NCBI GenBank assembly: GCA_030152145.1
Contig: JASLIL010000015.1
Location: 1 to 31,865, forward strand
Length of the DNA stretch: 31,865 nucleotides
Source of the DNA: Tissierellales bacterium
GTDB taxonomy: Bacteria; Bacillota; Clostridia; Tissierellales; JASKZW01
Reading direction: 5' to 3'
Shown: positions 8,310 through 15,361 of the stretch, one piece after another
How the letters are laid out: each line of letters begins with the position of its first letter
How positions within the stretch are numbered: position 1 is the stretch's first letter
Translations under genes and position numbers: made by a program
The notes under the pieces: generated by a model
What the model was told of the DNA's origin: nothing
What the model saw: the letters and a program-made list of their open reading frames with translations, nothing else
The model's database searches: none

Positions 8310-8333
8310 AAACCATGGGCTTGCCCATGGTTT
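8310..8333. terminator. bidirectional terminator between convergent genes
   Basis: AAACCATGGGC-TT-GCCCATGGTTT forms an 11-bp perfect stem between the YHYH gene and the LiaF-like gene. On the minus strand the stem is followed by a T-rich run (GGTTTTTTAC); on the plus strand the T-tract is short. Confidence 0.85.
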
Positions 8334-8335
8334 CC

Positions 8336-9040
8336 CTATACATATACTATCTTTACAGCAGCAAAGTTTATATCTCCCTCTAGCACCAGCCTTTCCCCTG
8401 TCTTAAAATCACCATAGAGATCATTATTCTCCAGTCTACCAAAAGCAGTCTTTGTCCTATCTATGGCTGTCCATTCCTTGGGTATATAGATTTCCACTCC
8501 ACTAAAGTTAAGGTCCAGGTCCAGAACTGCCTCACTTTCTATCTTAGAACCATCTAGATAAAGCTTTAAGCCTGCAAAATTGGATTCAGCACTGGCAAAC
8601 TTAAAATCTTCTAAACTTAAATATCTTATGGCCGATGAAAAACTTACATTCATAAAGGCCTGATTATCCTGATCAATATACATCCTATTCTTTACTTCTC
8701 CCTTTAAATCGTGACTAATAGAGATGCCAGGTCTCCCCTTGAAAATCAGGGAAAAACCAATACTTAAAAGCCCAGCTATCAAAAATAAAAACCAGCCACT
8801 TACCTCCTCAATACCAAGTTCCTTGGAAAATATTATGGCTATAAGAGCCAGGGAAAAAAAGAAGGCTGAGAAATCCTTCCTAAAAAGTTTCTCCAGACCA
8901 TAAACCAATAGATATATGGCTATGGCTATATAAAAAAACCTAAATTCCTTAAAATAGCCTAATTTGTTGGCCAAAAGCCCCAAACTAGCAAAAATGAAAA
9001 TCAACCCTATGAAAATCCTATTCTTCCTTAAACTATTCAT
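8336..9040 (-). CDS. LiaF-like membrane protein
   Basis: The 234-residue protein has four N-terminal hydrophobic segments within residues about 8-100 (e.g. IFIGLIFIFASLGLLANKLG and GWFLFLIAGLLSIGFSLIF). A beta-rich C-terminal half includes FAGLKLYLDGSKI, AVLDLDLNFSGVEIYIPKEW and LVLEGDINFAAVKIVYV, the pattern of the LiaF (cell-wall-active antibiotics response) C-terminal domain. Proteins of this family sense or restrain envelope-stress signalling. The start lies one base after the stop of the LytTR gene, with AGGAGA inside that gene as its ribosome site, so the two form one operon. A role with the LytTR regulator in envelope stress is inferred from this pairing. Confidence 0.82.
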   Translation of the reverse strand: MNSLRKNRIFIGLIFIFASLGLLANKLGYFKEFRFFYIAIAIYLLVYGLEKLFRKDFSAFFFSLALIAIIFSKELGIEEVSGWFLFLIAGLLSIGFSLIFKGRPGISISHDLKGEVKNRMYIDQDNQAFMNVSFSSAIRYLSLEDFKFASAESNFAGLKLYLDGSKIESEAVLDLDLNFSGVEIYIPKEWTAIDRTKTAFGRLENNDLYGDFKTGERLVLEGDINFAAVKIVYV

Positions 9041-9041
9041 C

Positions 9042-9497
9042 CTATCTCCTCACTTCCTCCAACCTATACTTCAAATCCTTATAGTAAAATCTAGAAACAT
9101 AACTTGTCTTATGACTGGCCTGAAATTCCAATAGACTAGATGAACTTATTTCTCTGGTTATGGAGCTAATAGCCCTTGTATTTACAATAGTAGACTTGGA
9201 TACCCTTATAAAGTTTCTTGGTAGAATTTCCTCCAACTCATAAAGCTTGTAGTTAACCTCATAAAAATCATTCCTAGTATGACTATGTATGGCCTTACCA
9301 TAACTTTCGAAAAATAAAATCTCCTCCAAATCTATATAGTAATCCTTTCCATCCTTATAAAAAATAATCTGAGGATTTTTTGAGAACTCATCTAGAAGGA
9401 TTTTCTGTATCCTATATATCTCCTTAGTCAAGTCTCCACATCTAATAATAATCTCATCCTCATCTAAGTCTTCTTCAACTTCTATCCTTATTCTCAT
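9042..9497 (-). CDS. LytTR-family DNA-binding regulator
   Basis: The 151-residue protein has a short N-terminal part (1-45) and a LytTR DNA-binding domain (about 48-150), recognised from YYIDLEEILFFESYGKAIHSH, LYELEEILPRNFIRVSKSTIVN and ISSITREISS. It lacks a receiver domain and is not next to a histidine kinase. Stand-alone LytTR proteins of this size often sit beside membrane proteins that control them, and the LiaF-like gene one base downstream fits this. The likely promoter has TATAAT (GGGTATAATC) about 30 bases upstream of the ATG. A single LytTR-like half-site (CCAGTTAGG) lies farther upstream without a convincing partner. Confidence 0.88.
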   Translation of the reverse strand: MRIRIEVEEDLDEDEIIIRCGDLTKEIYRIQKILLDEFSKNPQIIFYKDGKDYYIDLEEILFFESYGKAIHSHTRNDFYEVNYKLYELEEILPRNFIRVSKSTIVNTRAISSITREISSSSLLEFQASHKTSYVSRFYYKDLKYRLEEVRR

Positions 9498-9624
9498 CTT
9501 CTCCTCCTTTGTCTAGATTATACCCTATTCCCTTAAGTCTAGCGATAGCCTAGGCCTAACTGGTTGCTTTTAGCTTCTAAGAGGTCCTATTTTCCCCTTA
9601 AGATTTAATTAAAGATAGAAAAAA

Positions 9625-9658
9625 GCTGGACCCTAGATAAGCCTATCCCAGGTCCAGC
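9625..9658 (-). terminator. intrinsic terminator of the LspA-like gene
   Basis: GCTGGACC and GGTCCAGC pair, with an inner GATA/TATC helix. On the minus strand the stem is followed by TTTTTT, just after the stop codon at 9665. Confidence 0.85.
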
Positions 9659-9664
9659 CAAATC

Positions 9665-10174
9665 TTATTTTTTTCTTATATGGTCCATAAATCCCTTAAA
9701 GGAAATCTCATCTAATTCCCTATCAAGATCCCTATTAAATATAAGGCCATAAAGGGCCAGGACCACAGCCAGGGACATATAGGCATCTTTTAAGTCAAAG
9801 GTAAACAAGCCCCTTAAGTAAATATAGTCCAGGCTCCCATCCCAAAAAACCTTGTCAATCAAGGAGCATACGGCCCCAGACATCATAAGTATATAGCCTA
9901 TCTCTATATCCACACTTAAGCTATCCCTTAAATACCTATAAAACAAGTAAAGAAAAACTATGGTAACCACAACAAGGACTATATGAATAGCCTTATTTAT
10001 ACCTAGGTTAAAAAGTCCATTTATCCAAGAATAATCCCTATTAAACATGGGGCTAAAATACACAAGGGGTTTTATAATTGGAATATTAGACTCTAGGTAG
10101 TTAGCATTTATAAATATCTTTATAAGCTGCTCTATTAAAACAAGTACTATGATCTTAAATCTTCTCTTCTCCAT
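9665..10174 (-). CDS. divergent signal peptidase II (LspA)-like membrane protein
   Basis: The 169-residue protein has about four membrane segments. It aligns by eye with lipoprotein signal peptidase: VLIEQLIKIFI matches the N-terminal DQxxK segment but with Glu15 for Asp; SGAVCSLIDKVFW (about 99-111) matches the GAxGNxxDR motif, with Asp107 as one catalytic Asp; and FTFDLKDAYMSL (about 124-135) matches FNxADxxI, with Asp130 as the other. Both catalytic aspartates are therefore kept while the surroundings are divergent. It could be a true LspA or a paralogue with another substrate. Its own extended -10 promoter and terminator make it a single-gene unit. Confidence 0.75.
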   Translation of the reverse strand: MEKRRFKIIVLVLIEQLIKIFINANYLESNIPIIKPLVYFSPMFNRDYSWINGLFNLGINKAIHIVLVVVTIVFLYLFYRYLRDSLSVDIEIGYILMMSGAVCSLIDKVFWDGSLDYIYLRGLFTFDLKDAYMSLAVVLALYGLIFNRDLDRELDEISFKGFMDHIRKK

Positions 10175-10206
10175 AAGCCTCTCCAGTCTATCTATAATAT
10201 AAGTTC

Positions 10207-10215
10207 ATTATAACA
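10207..10215 (-). promoter_or_regulatory. extended -10 promoter of the LspA-like gene
   Basis: The minus strand reads TGTTATAAT, a perfect TGN-extended -10, 33 bases before the ATG at 10174. Confidence 0.6.
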
Positions 10216-10242
10216 AATTTAAGCCCTATATTGGCATAAATA

Positions 10243-10274
10243 AAACTGCTCCAGATTAAAATCTAGAGCAGTTT
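10243..10274 (-). terminator. intrinsic terminator of the pyridoxamine kinase gene
   Basis: AAACTGCTC and GAGCAGTTT form the outer stem, with AGAT/ATCT pairing inside. On the minus strand the hairpin is followed by TTTTATTTAT. Confidence 0.9.
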
Positions 10275-10275
10275 C

Positions 10276-11106
10276 CTATAATAAGACTTCCCTTATATCC
10301 TTTAGATATCTTTCTATTTCTATTTCCATGGCCCAATCTCCTATACCTCTATTATACTCAGCTTCTATAATATTACTAAGTATGTCTGTAGCCTTTTTAA
10401 CCCCTTCCTTAAGATCTAGATCTTTCTGTATAAGACCTATTAATAAGGAGCTAAATACATCTCCTGCCCCACCTATTTCTATAGGAAGGTGCCTGTATTC
10501 TACACGGAAAATTTCCTTTTCCATATTGTAGCCGTAAACAAAGTGGCTGGACCCTATCTTAACTCCGGTTATGGCAGCTGCCTTGACTCCCTGATTCATT
10601 AATTTTTCCAACCAAGCTACCAGGGTTTCATGGTCTAGGTCATCCCTATATTCCTCTCCAACTATTAGGGCTAGCTCTGTTATGTTTGGTAGGATTATAT
10701 CTGCTAGAAGAACTGCTTGGCGGGAAGCTTCTATCATATCCTCTGGCAGTCCTGGATAGACCTTTCCCCCGTCACCCATTATAGGATCTGCTATAACAAG
10801 GGGTCTTTCCTCATGCCAATCTATTATTTCCCTTACAATATCTACCTGCTTGGTGTTCATTATAATACCTGTGGAAACTATATCAAATTTAAAGTCTTTC
10901 TTCTTCCACATCTCCTTACTATCAACCATAAAATCTGTTAGATCCTTGATAACTGCCTCTCCATATCCAAAATTATTGGAAACTACTGCAGTAGGTAGGT
11001 AGCTTAAACTTCCTTCCATAGTAGATAGGACTGGTATCATACAAGAAAGTGCCACTCTTCCCACTCCCACAAAATCTGAAACTAATAGTATATCCTTATT
11101 TTTCAT
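10276..11106 (-). CDS. pyridoxal/pyridoxamine kinase (PdxY-like)
   Basis: This ribokinase-fold enzyme phosphorylates vitamin B6 vitamers with ATP in pyridoxal-phosphate salvage. Visible motifs, numbered from the chosen start, are the N-terminal DILLVSDFVGVGRVAL, ADPIMGDGGKVY (about 106-117), PNITELALI (140-148) and the catalytic anion-hole GGAGDVFSSLLIG (about 212-224, Asp216). The open frame extends 14 codons upstream to an ATG at 11148. I chose the ATG at 11106-11104 because AGGGAGGC precedes it and because the upstream ATG overlaps a good -10 element (11144-11152). The result is a 276-residue protein, near the family length. It is a single-gene unit with a strong terminator. Whether it prefers pyridoxal or pyridoxamine cannot be told. 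Confidence 0.85.
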   Translation of the reverse strand: MKNKDILLVSDFVGVGRVALSCMIPVLSTMEGSLSYLPTAVVSNNFGYGEAVIKDLTDFMVDSKEMWKKKDFKFDIVSTGIIMNTKQVDIVREIIDWHEERPLVIADPIMGDGGKVYPGLPEDMIEASRQAVLLADIILPNITELALIVGEEYRDDLDHETLVAWLEKLMNQGVKAAAITGVKIGSSHFVYGYNMEKEIFRVEYRHLPIEIGGAGDVFSSLLIGLIQKDLDLKEGVKKATDILSNIIEAEYNRGIGDWAMEIEIERYLKDIREVLL

Positions 11107-11143
11107 ATTTAAAAGCCTCCCTGTAGTAAGTATTCTTAAGTTT

Positions 11144-11152
11144 ATCATAACA
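11144..11152 (-). promoter_or_regulatory. extended -10 promoter of the pyridoxamine kinase gene
   Basis: The minus strand reads TGTTATGAT (TGN plus a 5/6 -10 hexamer), about 38 bases before the ATG at 11106. It excludes the upstream ATG at 11148 as the start. Confidence 0.5.
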
Positions 11153-11238
11153 CATTTAAAGTGTACTGGCTAATTGTAATCCATCTCTTTTTAGGCTTAA
11201 TCTATTTAAGCTAAAAAGGTATCATCTTATAAACAAAA

Positions 11239-11256
11239 AAACAAGAAAACTTGTTT
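11239..11256 (-). terminator. second terminator hairpin downstream of the SDR gene
   Basis: AAACAAG and CTTGTTT pair around a four-base loop. On the minus strand the stem is followed by TTTTGTTTATAAG. Confidence 0.6.
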
Positions 11257-11280
11257 GCTCTCTTTTAAGAAGAAAAAGAA

Positions 11281-11320
11281 AAGGACAAGTTCCTCTTATT
11301 TCTTTTAGAACTTTGTCCTT
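11281..11320 (-). terminator. long hairpin terminator downstream of the SDR gene
   Basis: On the minus strand AAGGACAAAGTTC pairs with GAACTTGTCCTT (one bulge) and is followed by TTCTTTTTCTTC. It lies about 125 bases after the SDR stop, so a long 3' untranslated region covering the DnaA-box-like cluster would be transcribed. Confidence 0.65.
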
Positions 11321-11369
11321 TCCCTATCTATAAACTTAAATCCATTCTATACTGGTTTTTAAAAGATAT

Positions 11370-11441
11370 CCATCCACATGTGTATAAGTTTCAGAATACC
11401 CTTCTGTGGAAGACTTTTTTAAGGAAATTAAACTATCCACA
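11370..11441. promoter_or_regulatory. cluster of DnaA-box-like 9-mers
   Basis: Against the DnaA box TTATNCACA there is one perfect site on the minus strand (11379-11387, TTATACACA). Others are an 8/9 site (11433-11441, CTATCCACA), a 7/9 site abutting the perfect one (11370-11378, CCATCCACA) and a 7/9 minus-strand site (11405-11413). TCTGTGGA and TCCACAGA (11403-11410 and 11436-11443) also form an 8-bp inverted repeat. Function is not shown. Confidence 0.4.
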
Positions 11442-11443
11442 GA

Positions 11444-12202
11444 CTAAAAAGCTGTCCAGCCTCCATCAGCTACTAAAACTGTTCCATTTACAAAACTTGA
11501 ATCATCTGAAGCTAAAAACACCATAGCCTTGGCTATCTGATCTGCCTCTCCAAAAATTGGTAGAACTTCTACCCCCTTCATAAGCTTATCCAATATCTGC
11601 TGATTTGGGCTTGAAACCTTCTGGCCTATTTCTGTCTTAATACTGCCTGGAGCTATGGCATTACACCTTATGCCCTTATCCTGGAACATAAAACCTATGT
11701 GCTTGGTCATACCTACAAGTCCATGTTTACTAGAAACATAGGCTATACCGCCACGCCCTCCATAGAGACCGCCAACCGACGCAGTATTTATTATATTTCC
11801 AGAGCCCTCCTTGATCATATGGGGTATTACCTCCCTGATCATCTTCATAGGCCCAGTTAGATTTACCTCCATAACCCTATCCCAAACCTCATCCTCCATA
11901 TTATCTGCTGAAAGATAGTTGTCTAAAACCCCTGCATTGTTAACCAAGATATGGATCTTACCATATCTGTCTAGAGCTTCTTTGACAATATTTCTAATGT
12001 CTTCATCCCTTGATACATCTCCTTCTAGAGGATAAATTTCTCCCCTAAAATCCTTGGCCTCATCTCTTAGGGCCTCTAGCTTTTCCCTTCTCCTGGCTAC
12101 AGCCACAACCTTTGCCCCTTCCTTTGCAAACCTAAGGGCAGTGGCACTGCCTATACCTGAGCTGGCACCAGTTAATATAACTACCTTTTCCTCTAATTTC
12201 AT
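11444..12202 (-). CDS. SDR-family NAD(P)-dependent oxidoreductase
   Basis: This 252-residue cytoplasmic enzyme is a classical short-chain dehydrogenase/reductase. It has the cofactor motif TGASSGIG (residues 11-18), NNAG (88-91), and the catalytic Ser142, Tyr155 and Lys159 (YVSSK). The C-terminus NGTVLVADGGWTAF is typical. ARRREKL after the second beta strand, with basic residues at the cofactor ribose site, mildly favours NADP(H). The substrate cannot be read from sequence; members reduce 3-oxoacyl groups, sugars or alcohols. It follows rlmH by 61 bases with no clear terminator between them, so they may be co-transcribed. AGGAGGGG precedes the ATG. Confidence 0.9.
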   Translation of the reverse strand: MKLEEKVVILTGASSGIGSATALRFAKEGAKVVAVARRREKLEALRDEAKDFRGEIYPLEGDVSRDEDIRNIVKEALDRYGKIHILVNNAGVLDNYLSADNMEDEVWDRVMEVNLTGPMKMIREVIPHMIKEGSGNIINTASVGGLYGGRGGIAYVSSKHGLVGMTKHIGFMFQDKGIRCNAIAPGSIKTEIGQKVSSPNQQILDKLMKGVEVLPIFGEADQIAKAMVFLASDDSSFVNGTVLVADGGWTAF

Positions 12203-12263
12203 AATAACCCCTCCTAGCCTTCTTATACCCTAAGAACTTATCTTATATATAAGATTTTAAGGC

Positions 12264-12743
12264 CTACTTATGATAGGGTTCATTGTTTATAATTCTAAAA
12301 GCCCTGTAGATCTGTTCTAGCAGGATCATTCTCATAAGTTGATGGGGGAAGGTCATTTTGGAAAATGATAGGCTGTAGTCACAAAGATCCAGAACATCCT
12401 TGGATAGGCCTAGGGAACCTCCTATAATAAATACAAGACTGCTCTTTCCTTCCACCATAAGTCCTTCTAGCTTGGTTGCCAATTCTTCTGATGACAGCTT
12501 TTCCCCTTCAATTGCCAGGGCTATATTATAGGAGTTTTGAGGTAGCTTTCCTATGATTCTTTCAGCTTCCTTTTTCTTTATAAGATTTATTTCATTTTCA
12601 TTTAGGTTTTCCTTGGTTTTTTCATCTGCCAGCTCTATTATTTCCAGCTTACCATACCTTCCCATTCTCTTGGCATATTCATCTATGCCCTGCTTCATAA
12701 ATTTTTCCTTGATCTTCCCCACACATATTATCTTTATATTCAT
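12264..12743 (-). CDS. rlmH: 23S rRNA (pseudouridine1915-N3)-methyltransferase
   Basis: The 159-residue SPOUT methyltransferase methylates pseudouridine 1915 in helix 69 of 23S rRNA using SAM. The full family length is present. It starts MNIKIICVGKIKEKF, has the SAM-binding knot motif FIIGGSLGLS (residues 105-114), and ends with the conserved FSKMTFPHQLMRMILLEQIYRAFRIINNEPYHK region (positions about 127-159). In Bacillus and relatives rlmH lies downstream of the wal genes and htrA near the origin, as here, though separated by rtcB, the triple-repeat gene and rubrerythrin. Confidence 0.97.
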   Translation of the reverse strand: MNIKIICVGKIKEKFMKQGIDEYAKRMGRYGKLEIIELADEKTKENLNENEINLIKKKEAERIIGKLPQNSYNIALAIEGEKLSSEELATKLEGLMVEGKSSLVFIIGGSLGLSKDVLDLCDYSLSFSKMTFPHQLMRMILLEQIYRAFRIINNEPYHK

Positions 12744-12852
12744 TCTTTACCTCTTTCTCTTAAAACTTGGTCTAGGCCCCTTCGTATATTCCTTGACTTT
12801 AGGTCTATATACTATCACATTTTATAGGCCTAAGGATTTTTTCCATAAAAAA

Positions 12853-12876
12853 AGCCCTCTCAACTTTGAGAAGGCT
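12853..12876 (-). terminator. intrinsic terminator of the rubrerythrin gene
   Basis: On the minus strand AGCCTTCTCA and TGAGAGGGCT pair (with G-U) around AAGT and are followed by TTTTTTTATGG. Confidence 0.85.
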
Positions 12877-12883
12877 AGATAGA

Positions 12884-13471
12884 CTAATATGTTTCTACAA
12901 ATATTTCAAAGTATCCTTGTGGATGGGCACAGGCTGGACAAAGCTCTGGTGCTTCCTTTCCTGTGTGGATGTAGCCACAGTTATTACATTTCCATTCCTT
13001 AACTTCTTCTCTCTTGAAAACCCTGTCATTTTCAATATTTGCTAATAGCTTTCTAAATCTAATTTCATGTCTTTCTTCTGCTTCTGATATTTCTCTCCAA
13101 ACATAGGCTATTTCTGGGAAACCTTCCTCTTCTGCCACCTTAGCAAATTCTGGATATAGATTTTCCCACTCATCTTGCTCTCCATTTGCTGCTGATAGAA
13201 GATTTGTCTTAGTATCAGCTAGGCCTACTGGATAGTCTGCATGGATTTCAATCATTTCGTCCTGTAGATCCTTTTTTAAGAACTTCATAAATCTCTTGGC
13301 ATGTTCTTTTTCATTTTCTGCTGTTTCTAAGAATATATTTTGAATCTGAACATAACCTTCCTTCTTAGCCTCAGATGCATAGTATGTATATCTCATTCTC
13401 GCCTGTGATTCACCTGCAAATGACTTCATTAAATTTTCTGCTGTTTTAGTACCCTTTAATGATTTACCCAT
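12884..13471 (-). CDS. rubrerythrin
   Basis: The 195-residue protein joins a ferritin-like di-iron four-helix bundle to a C-terminal rubredoxin domain and reduces hydrogen peroxide in anaerobes. The di-iron ligands lie in FAGESQARMRY (Glu21), ETAENEKEHAKRF (Glu54, His57) and REISEAEERHEIRF (about 127-139). The rubredoxin-like iron site is Cys162, Cys165, Cys178 and Cys181 (CNNCG and CPAC). It is a single-gene unit with its own extended -10 promoter and terminator. AGGAGGGG precedes the ATG. No clear PerR-type operator was found. Its presence supports an anaerobic lifestyle. Confidence 0.95.
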   Translation of the reverse strand: MGKSLKGTKTAENLMKSFAGESQARMRYTYYASEAKKEGYVQIQNIFLETAENEKEHAKRFMKFLKKDLQDEMIEIHADYPVGLADTKTNLLSAANGEQDEWENLYPEFAKVAEEEGFPEIAYVWREISEAEERHEIRFRKLLANIENDRVFKREEVKEWKCNNCGYIHTGKEAPELCPACAHPQGYFEIFVETY

Positions 13472-13506
13472 TATTACCCCTCCTAAATTTACTAGTCTTT
13501 GCTTAT

Positions 13507-13515
13507 ATTATATCA
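13507..13515 (-). promoter_or_regulatory. extended -10 promoter of the rubrerythrin gene
   Basis: The minus strand reads TGATATAAT. The position 17 bp upstream reads TTTGTT, a partial -35. The element is 36 bases before the ATG. Confidence 0.6.
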
Positions 13516-13600
13516 ATAGAAGAGAAAAAAACAAATTGTTCTTCTCTCCTTATTTAAATCTTAGGGAATAAAAACTACTATAAAGAGTTTATTAAAAAAT

Positions 13601-13628
13601 AAAGCCACCAAATAAATTTGGTGGCTTT
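13601..13628 (-). terminator. intrinsic terminator of the triple-repeat protein gene
   Basis: AAAGCCACCAAA and TTTGGTGGCTTT form a 12-bp perfect stem. On the minus strand it is followed by ATTTTTTAAT. Confidence 0.9.
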
Positions 13629-13651
13629 TGCGATTTTCCCATGCTTATATC

Positions 13652-15187
13652 TTATTTTAATTTAATATTTAATACTCCATTTTCTACTGTTTTTTCTGCC
13701 TTTAGAACCTCACTAAAAAAGGATTCAGGTACAAAAGTTCTTGACTTAACTATAGTAGAGTTTGATTCTAATTCTATTCTAGCCATTGAGTAGAAGTTTT
13801 CTTTAGTATCTACATTTGTGCCAGCTGTTAAATTACCTTTTGATATAGTAGCTATCCTATTTTTTCCATCCCAGCTAGGCTTAAATCCTAACTCACTAGT
13901 GATTTCAACTAATGGATAGATCAGATTTCCTTGACTGTCCTTTTGAATTTTGTTCTTTAGAACTACTTCCTTTCCATTAATAACTAGCTTATCCATATTG
14001 GTAACCTCTTGAGCTTGATCTTTTGTCTCCATTAACCAAAATAGATCGTCTATACCATCTAGAACCCTGTTTACCTTATCAAAATCTTTCCTAACTTGAC
14101 TATCTTTTTCATAAGGAATGTCTTTATTTAATTTAACTATATACTGATGTTCTCTAGTTTCAAGAACTGTCTCATCTTCTGCTAGCTTATAGTCCAATGG
14201 TTTTACCTTTAAAGAGAAGAAATTAAATTCCTTGTTCATCTTATCCTTTGGCATATAAATAAATTTAACTTCTGACCTGTCTTCGTTTTCTTGAACTTTA
14301 ACCTTCATATCCCATATAGGTGCTACCTTAAGACCAAACTTATATTTATCATTAAAGTAATCCTCAAGTTCTGCCTTTATGGGACTAAACAAATCATCTA
14401 TACCGTCTAATGCTTCAACTACTGACTTAAAATCTTCCCTAGCACTGGTTCCTTCCTTGTAATCTACCTTGTCATTTATCTTGGCTATATATTGATACTT
14501 ACCTTTTCCTAGAGATATCTCTCCATCTGTAACTTGGTAGTTTAGTCCCTTCATTTCTATTGTAAGAAAATTATGGGGCATGTTCATCTTATCCTTTGGT
14601 ATAAAGTTAAATTTAACTTTTCCAACTAAGTCATCTGCTTCTTCAGCTTCTATTTCTTCTACAAATACAAAGTTGTCCCAAGTTAAGGGTTTCCTTAATT
14701 TAAATCCAAAGTTCTTGTATATATACTCTTTTTCTAATATTTCAAATAAATCATCTACACCATCTAGAACTTTAAGCACTGATTGAAAATCTTCCTTGGC
14801 ACTTGTTCCTTCTTTGTAATCTACCTTATCATCTATTTTACCTAGGTATTGGTATCTATCTTTTCCTAAATCTATCTCATCTTTTTCTAACTTGTGACCT
14901 AGTTCTTTCATTTCTATGGTAAAGAAGGTATGAGACTTATTCATCTTGTCTTTAGGGGTAAATATAAATTTAACTTCCTTTTCTCCTTCCTCAATGGTAA
15001 CAAAATTTTTCCAAACAGGTGCTTTCTTAAATTTAAAGCTATAATTATCACTTATAAAGTTATCTTCCTCAACCTTTACATCTTCAATTTTTACTGGCTC
15101 TGTGGCCACTACTGTAGCCATATTTCCCAATGCAATTGCACTAGCTAAACCAAAAGCCATAACTTTTTTATTCATCTTAAATTTCAT
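13652..15187 (-). CDS. secreted triple-repeat protein with Cu-amine-oxidase-N-like domain
   Basis: I do not recognise a named function for this 511-residue protein. A signal peptide (residues 1-29, ending TVVAT) is followed by three tandem repeats of about 105-113 residues: 44-148, 155-267 and 278-383. Each repeat has a YSFKFKKAPVW-like start, a central (K)VKFxFxPKDKMN, a YQYxxKI(D/N)DKVDYKEGTSA(K/R)EDF segment and ends VLDG(V/I)DDLF. The first two repeats are closest to each other. The C-terminus (about 398-511) resembles the copper-amine-oxidase N-terminal stalk domain (LVINGKEVVL, PLVEITSELGFKPSWDG, SRTFVPESFFSEVL). It is probably displayed at or released from the cell surface. A perfect WalR-type box lies about 90 bases upstream of the start, so cell-wall-linked regulation by WalRK is likely. 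An earlier ATG is used here, with TTTAGGAGG-like purines upstream; MNKK at residue 5 is an alternative. Confidence 0.85.
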   Translation of the reverse strand: MKFKMNKKVMAFGLASAIALGNMATVVATEPVKIEDVKVEEDNFISDNYSFKFKKAPVWKNFVTIEEGEKEVKFIFTPKDKMNKSHTFFTIEMKELGHKLEKDEIDLGKDRYQYLGKIDDKVDYKEGTSAKEDFQSVLKVLDGVDDLFEILEKEYIYKNFGFKLRKPLTWDNFVFVEEIEAEEADDLVGKVKFNFIPKDKMNMPHNFLTIEMKGLNYQVTDGEISLGKGKYQYIAKINDKVDYKEGTSAREDFKSVVEALDGIDDLFSPIKAELEDYFNDKYKFGLKVAPIWDMKVKVQENEDRSEVKFIYMPKDKMNKEFNFFSLKVKPLDYKLAEDETVLETREHQYIVKLNKDIPYEKDSQVRKDFDKVNRVLDGIDDLFWLMETKDQAQEVTNMDKLVINGKEVVLKNKIQKDSQGNLIYPLVEITSELGFKPSWDGKNRIATISKGNLTAGTNVDTKENFYSMARIELESNSTIVKSRTFVPESFFSEVLKAEKTVENGVLNIKLK

Positions 15188-15241
15188 TTACTTTTCCTCC
15201 TTATTGTTTTCCCCCTGGACTTCTCAATCTCTCATGTTGTA

Positions 15242-15247
15242 ATTATA
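15242..15247 (-). promoter_or_regulatory. -10 element of the triple-repeat protein gene
   Basis: The minus strand reads TATAAT (in GGGTATAATTAC), 55 bases before the start codon. The -35 position (TAGTAA) is poor and touches the WalR-type box, as at an activated promoter. Confidence 0.55.
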
Positions 15248-15269
15248 CCCTCAAGAATCTAGTTTTACT

Positions 15270-15286
15270 ATTACAAGATAATTACA
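15270..15286 (-). promoter_or_regulatory. WalR-type box upstream of the triple-repeat protein gene
   Basis: The minus strand reads TGTAAT-TATCT-TGTAAT, a perfect match to the WalR (YycF) consensus TGTWAH-N5-TGTWAH. It ends 22 bases before the -10, overlapping the edge of the -35 region. Confidence 0.7.
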
Positions 15287-15338
15287 GATTGGTGAATCTT
15301 TTGTAATCTTTTTCCATGTAAACCTCCCATAAAATAAA

Positions 15339-15361
15339 AGAATAGGGGAAAACCCTATTCT
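15339..15361 (-). terminator. intrinsic terminator of the walJ-htrA-rtcB unit
   Basis: AGAATAGGG and CCCTATTCT pair around GAAAA, directly after the rtcB stop. On the minus strand the stem is followed by TTTTATTTTATGG. Confidence 0.85.

Larger units (their letters stand above)
11107..11443. other. 337-bp intergenic region with hairpins and DnaA-box-like cluster
   Basis: No gene is seen. Reading from the SDR gene, it holds the DnaA-box-like cluster (11370-11441), a large hairpin (11281-11320), a second hairpin (11239-11256) and the promoter of the pyridoxamine kinase gene. Confidence 0.7.

Noticed and set aside
9540..9580. LytTR-binding direct repeats before the LytTR gene
   Set aside because: Only one half-site (CCAGTTAGG) is seen; no second copy occurs at the 12-13 bp spacing the family needs.
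11403..11443. Terminator for the SDR gene from TCTGTGGA/TCCACAGA
   Set aside because: The loop is 25 bases and no T-run follows on the minus strand. The arms are better read as DnaA-box-like sites.
12553..12882. 109-codon plus-strand open frame over rlmH
   Set aside because: It lies antisense to rlmH and its upstream region, has low-complexity hydrophobic content and no ribosome site.
13490..13550. PerR operator at the rubrerythrin promoter
   Set aside because: The AT-rich sequence near the -10 does not match the 15-bp TTATAATNATTATAA symmetry.
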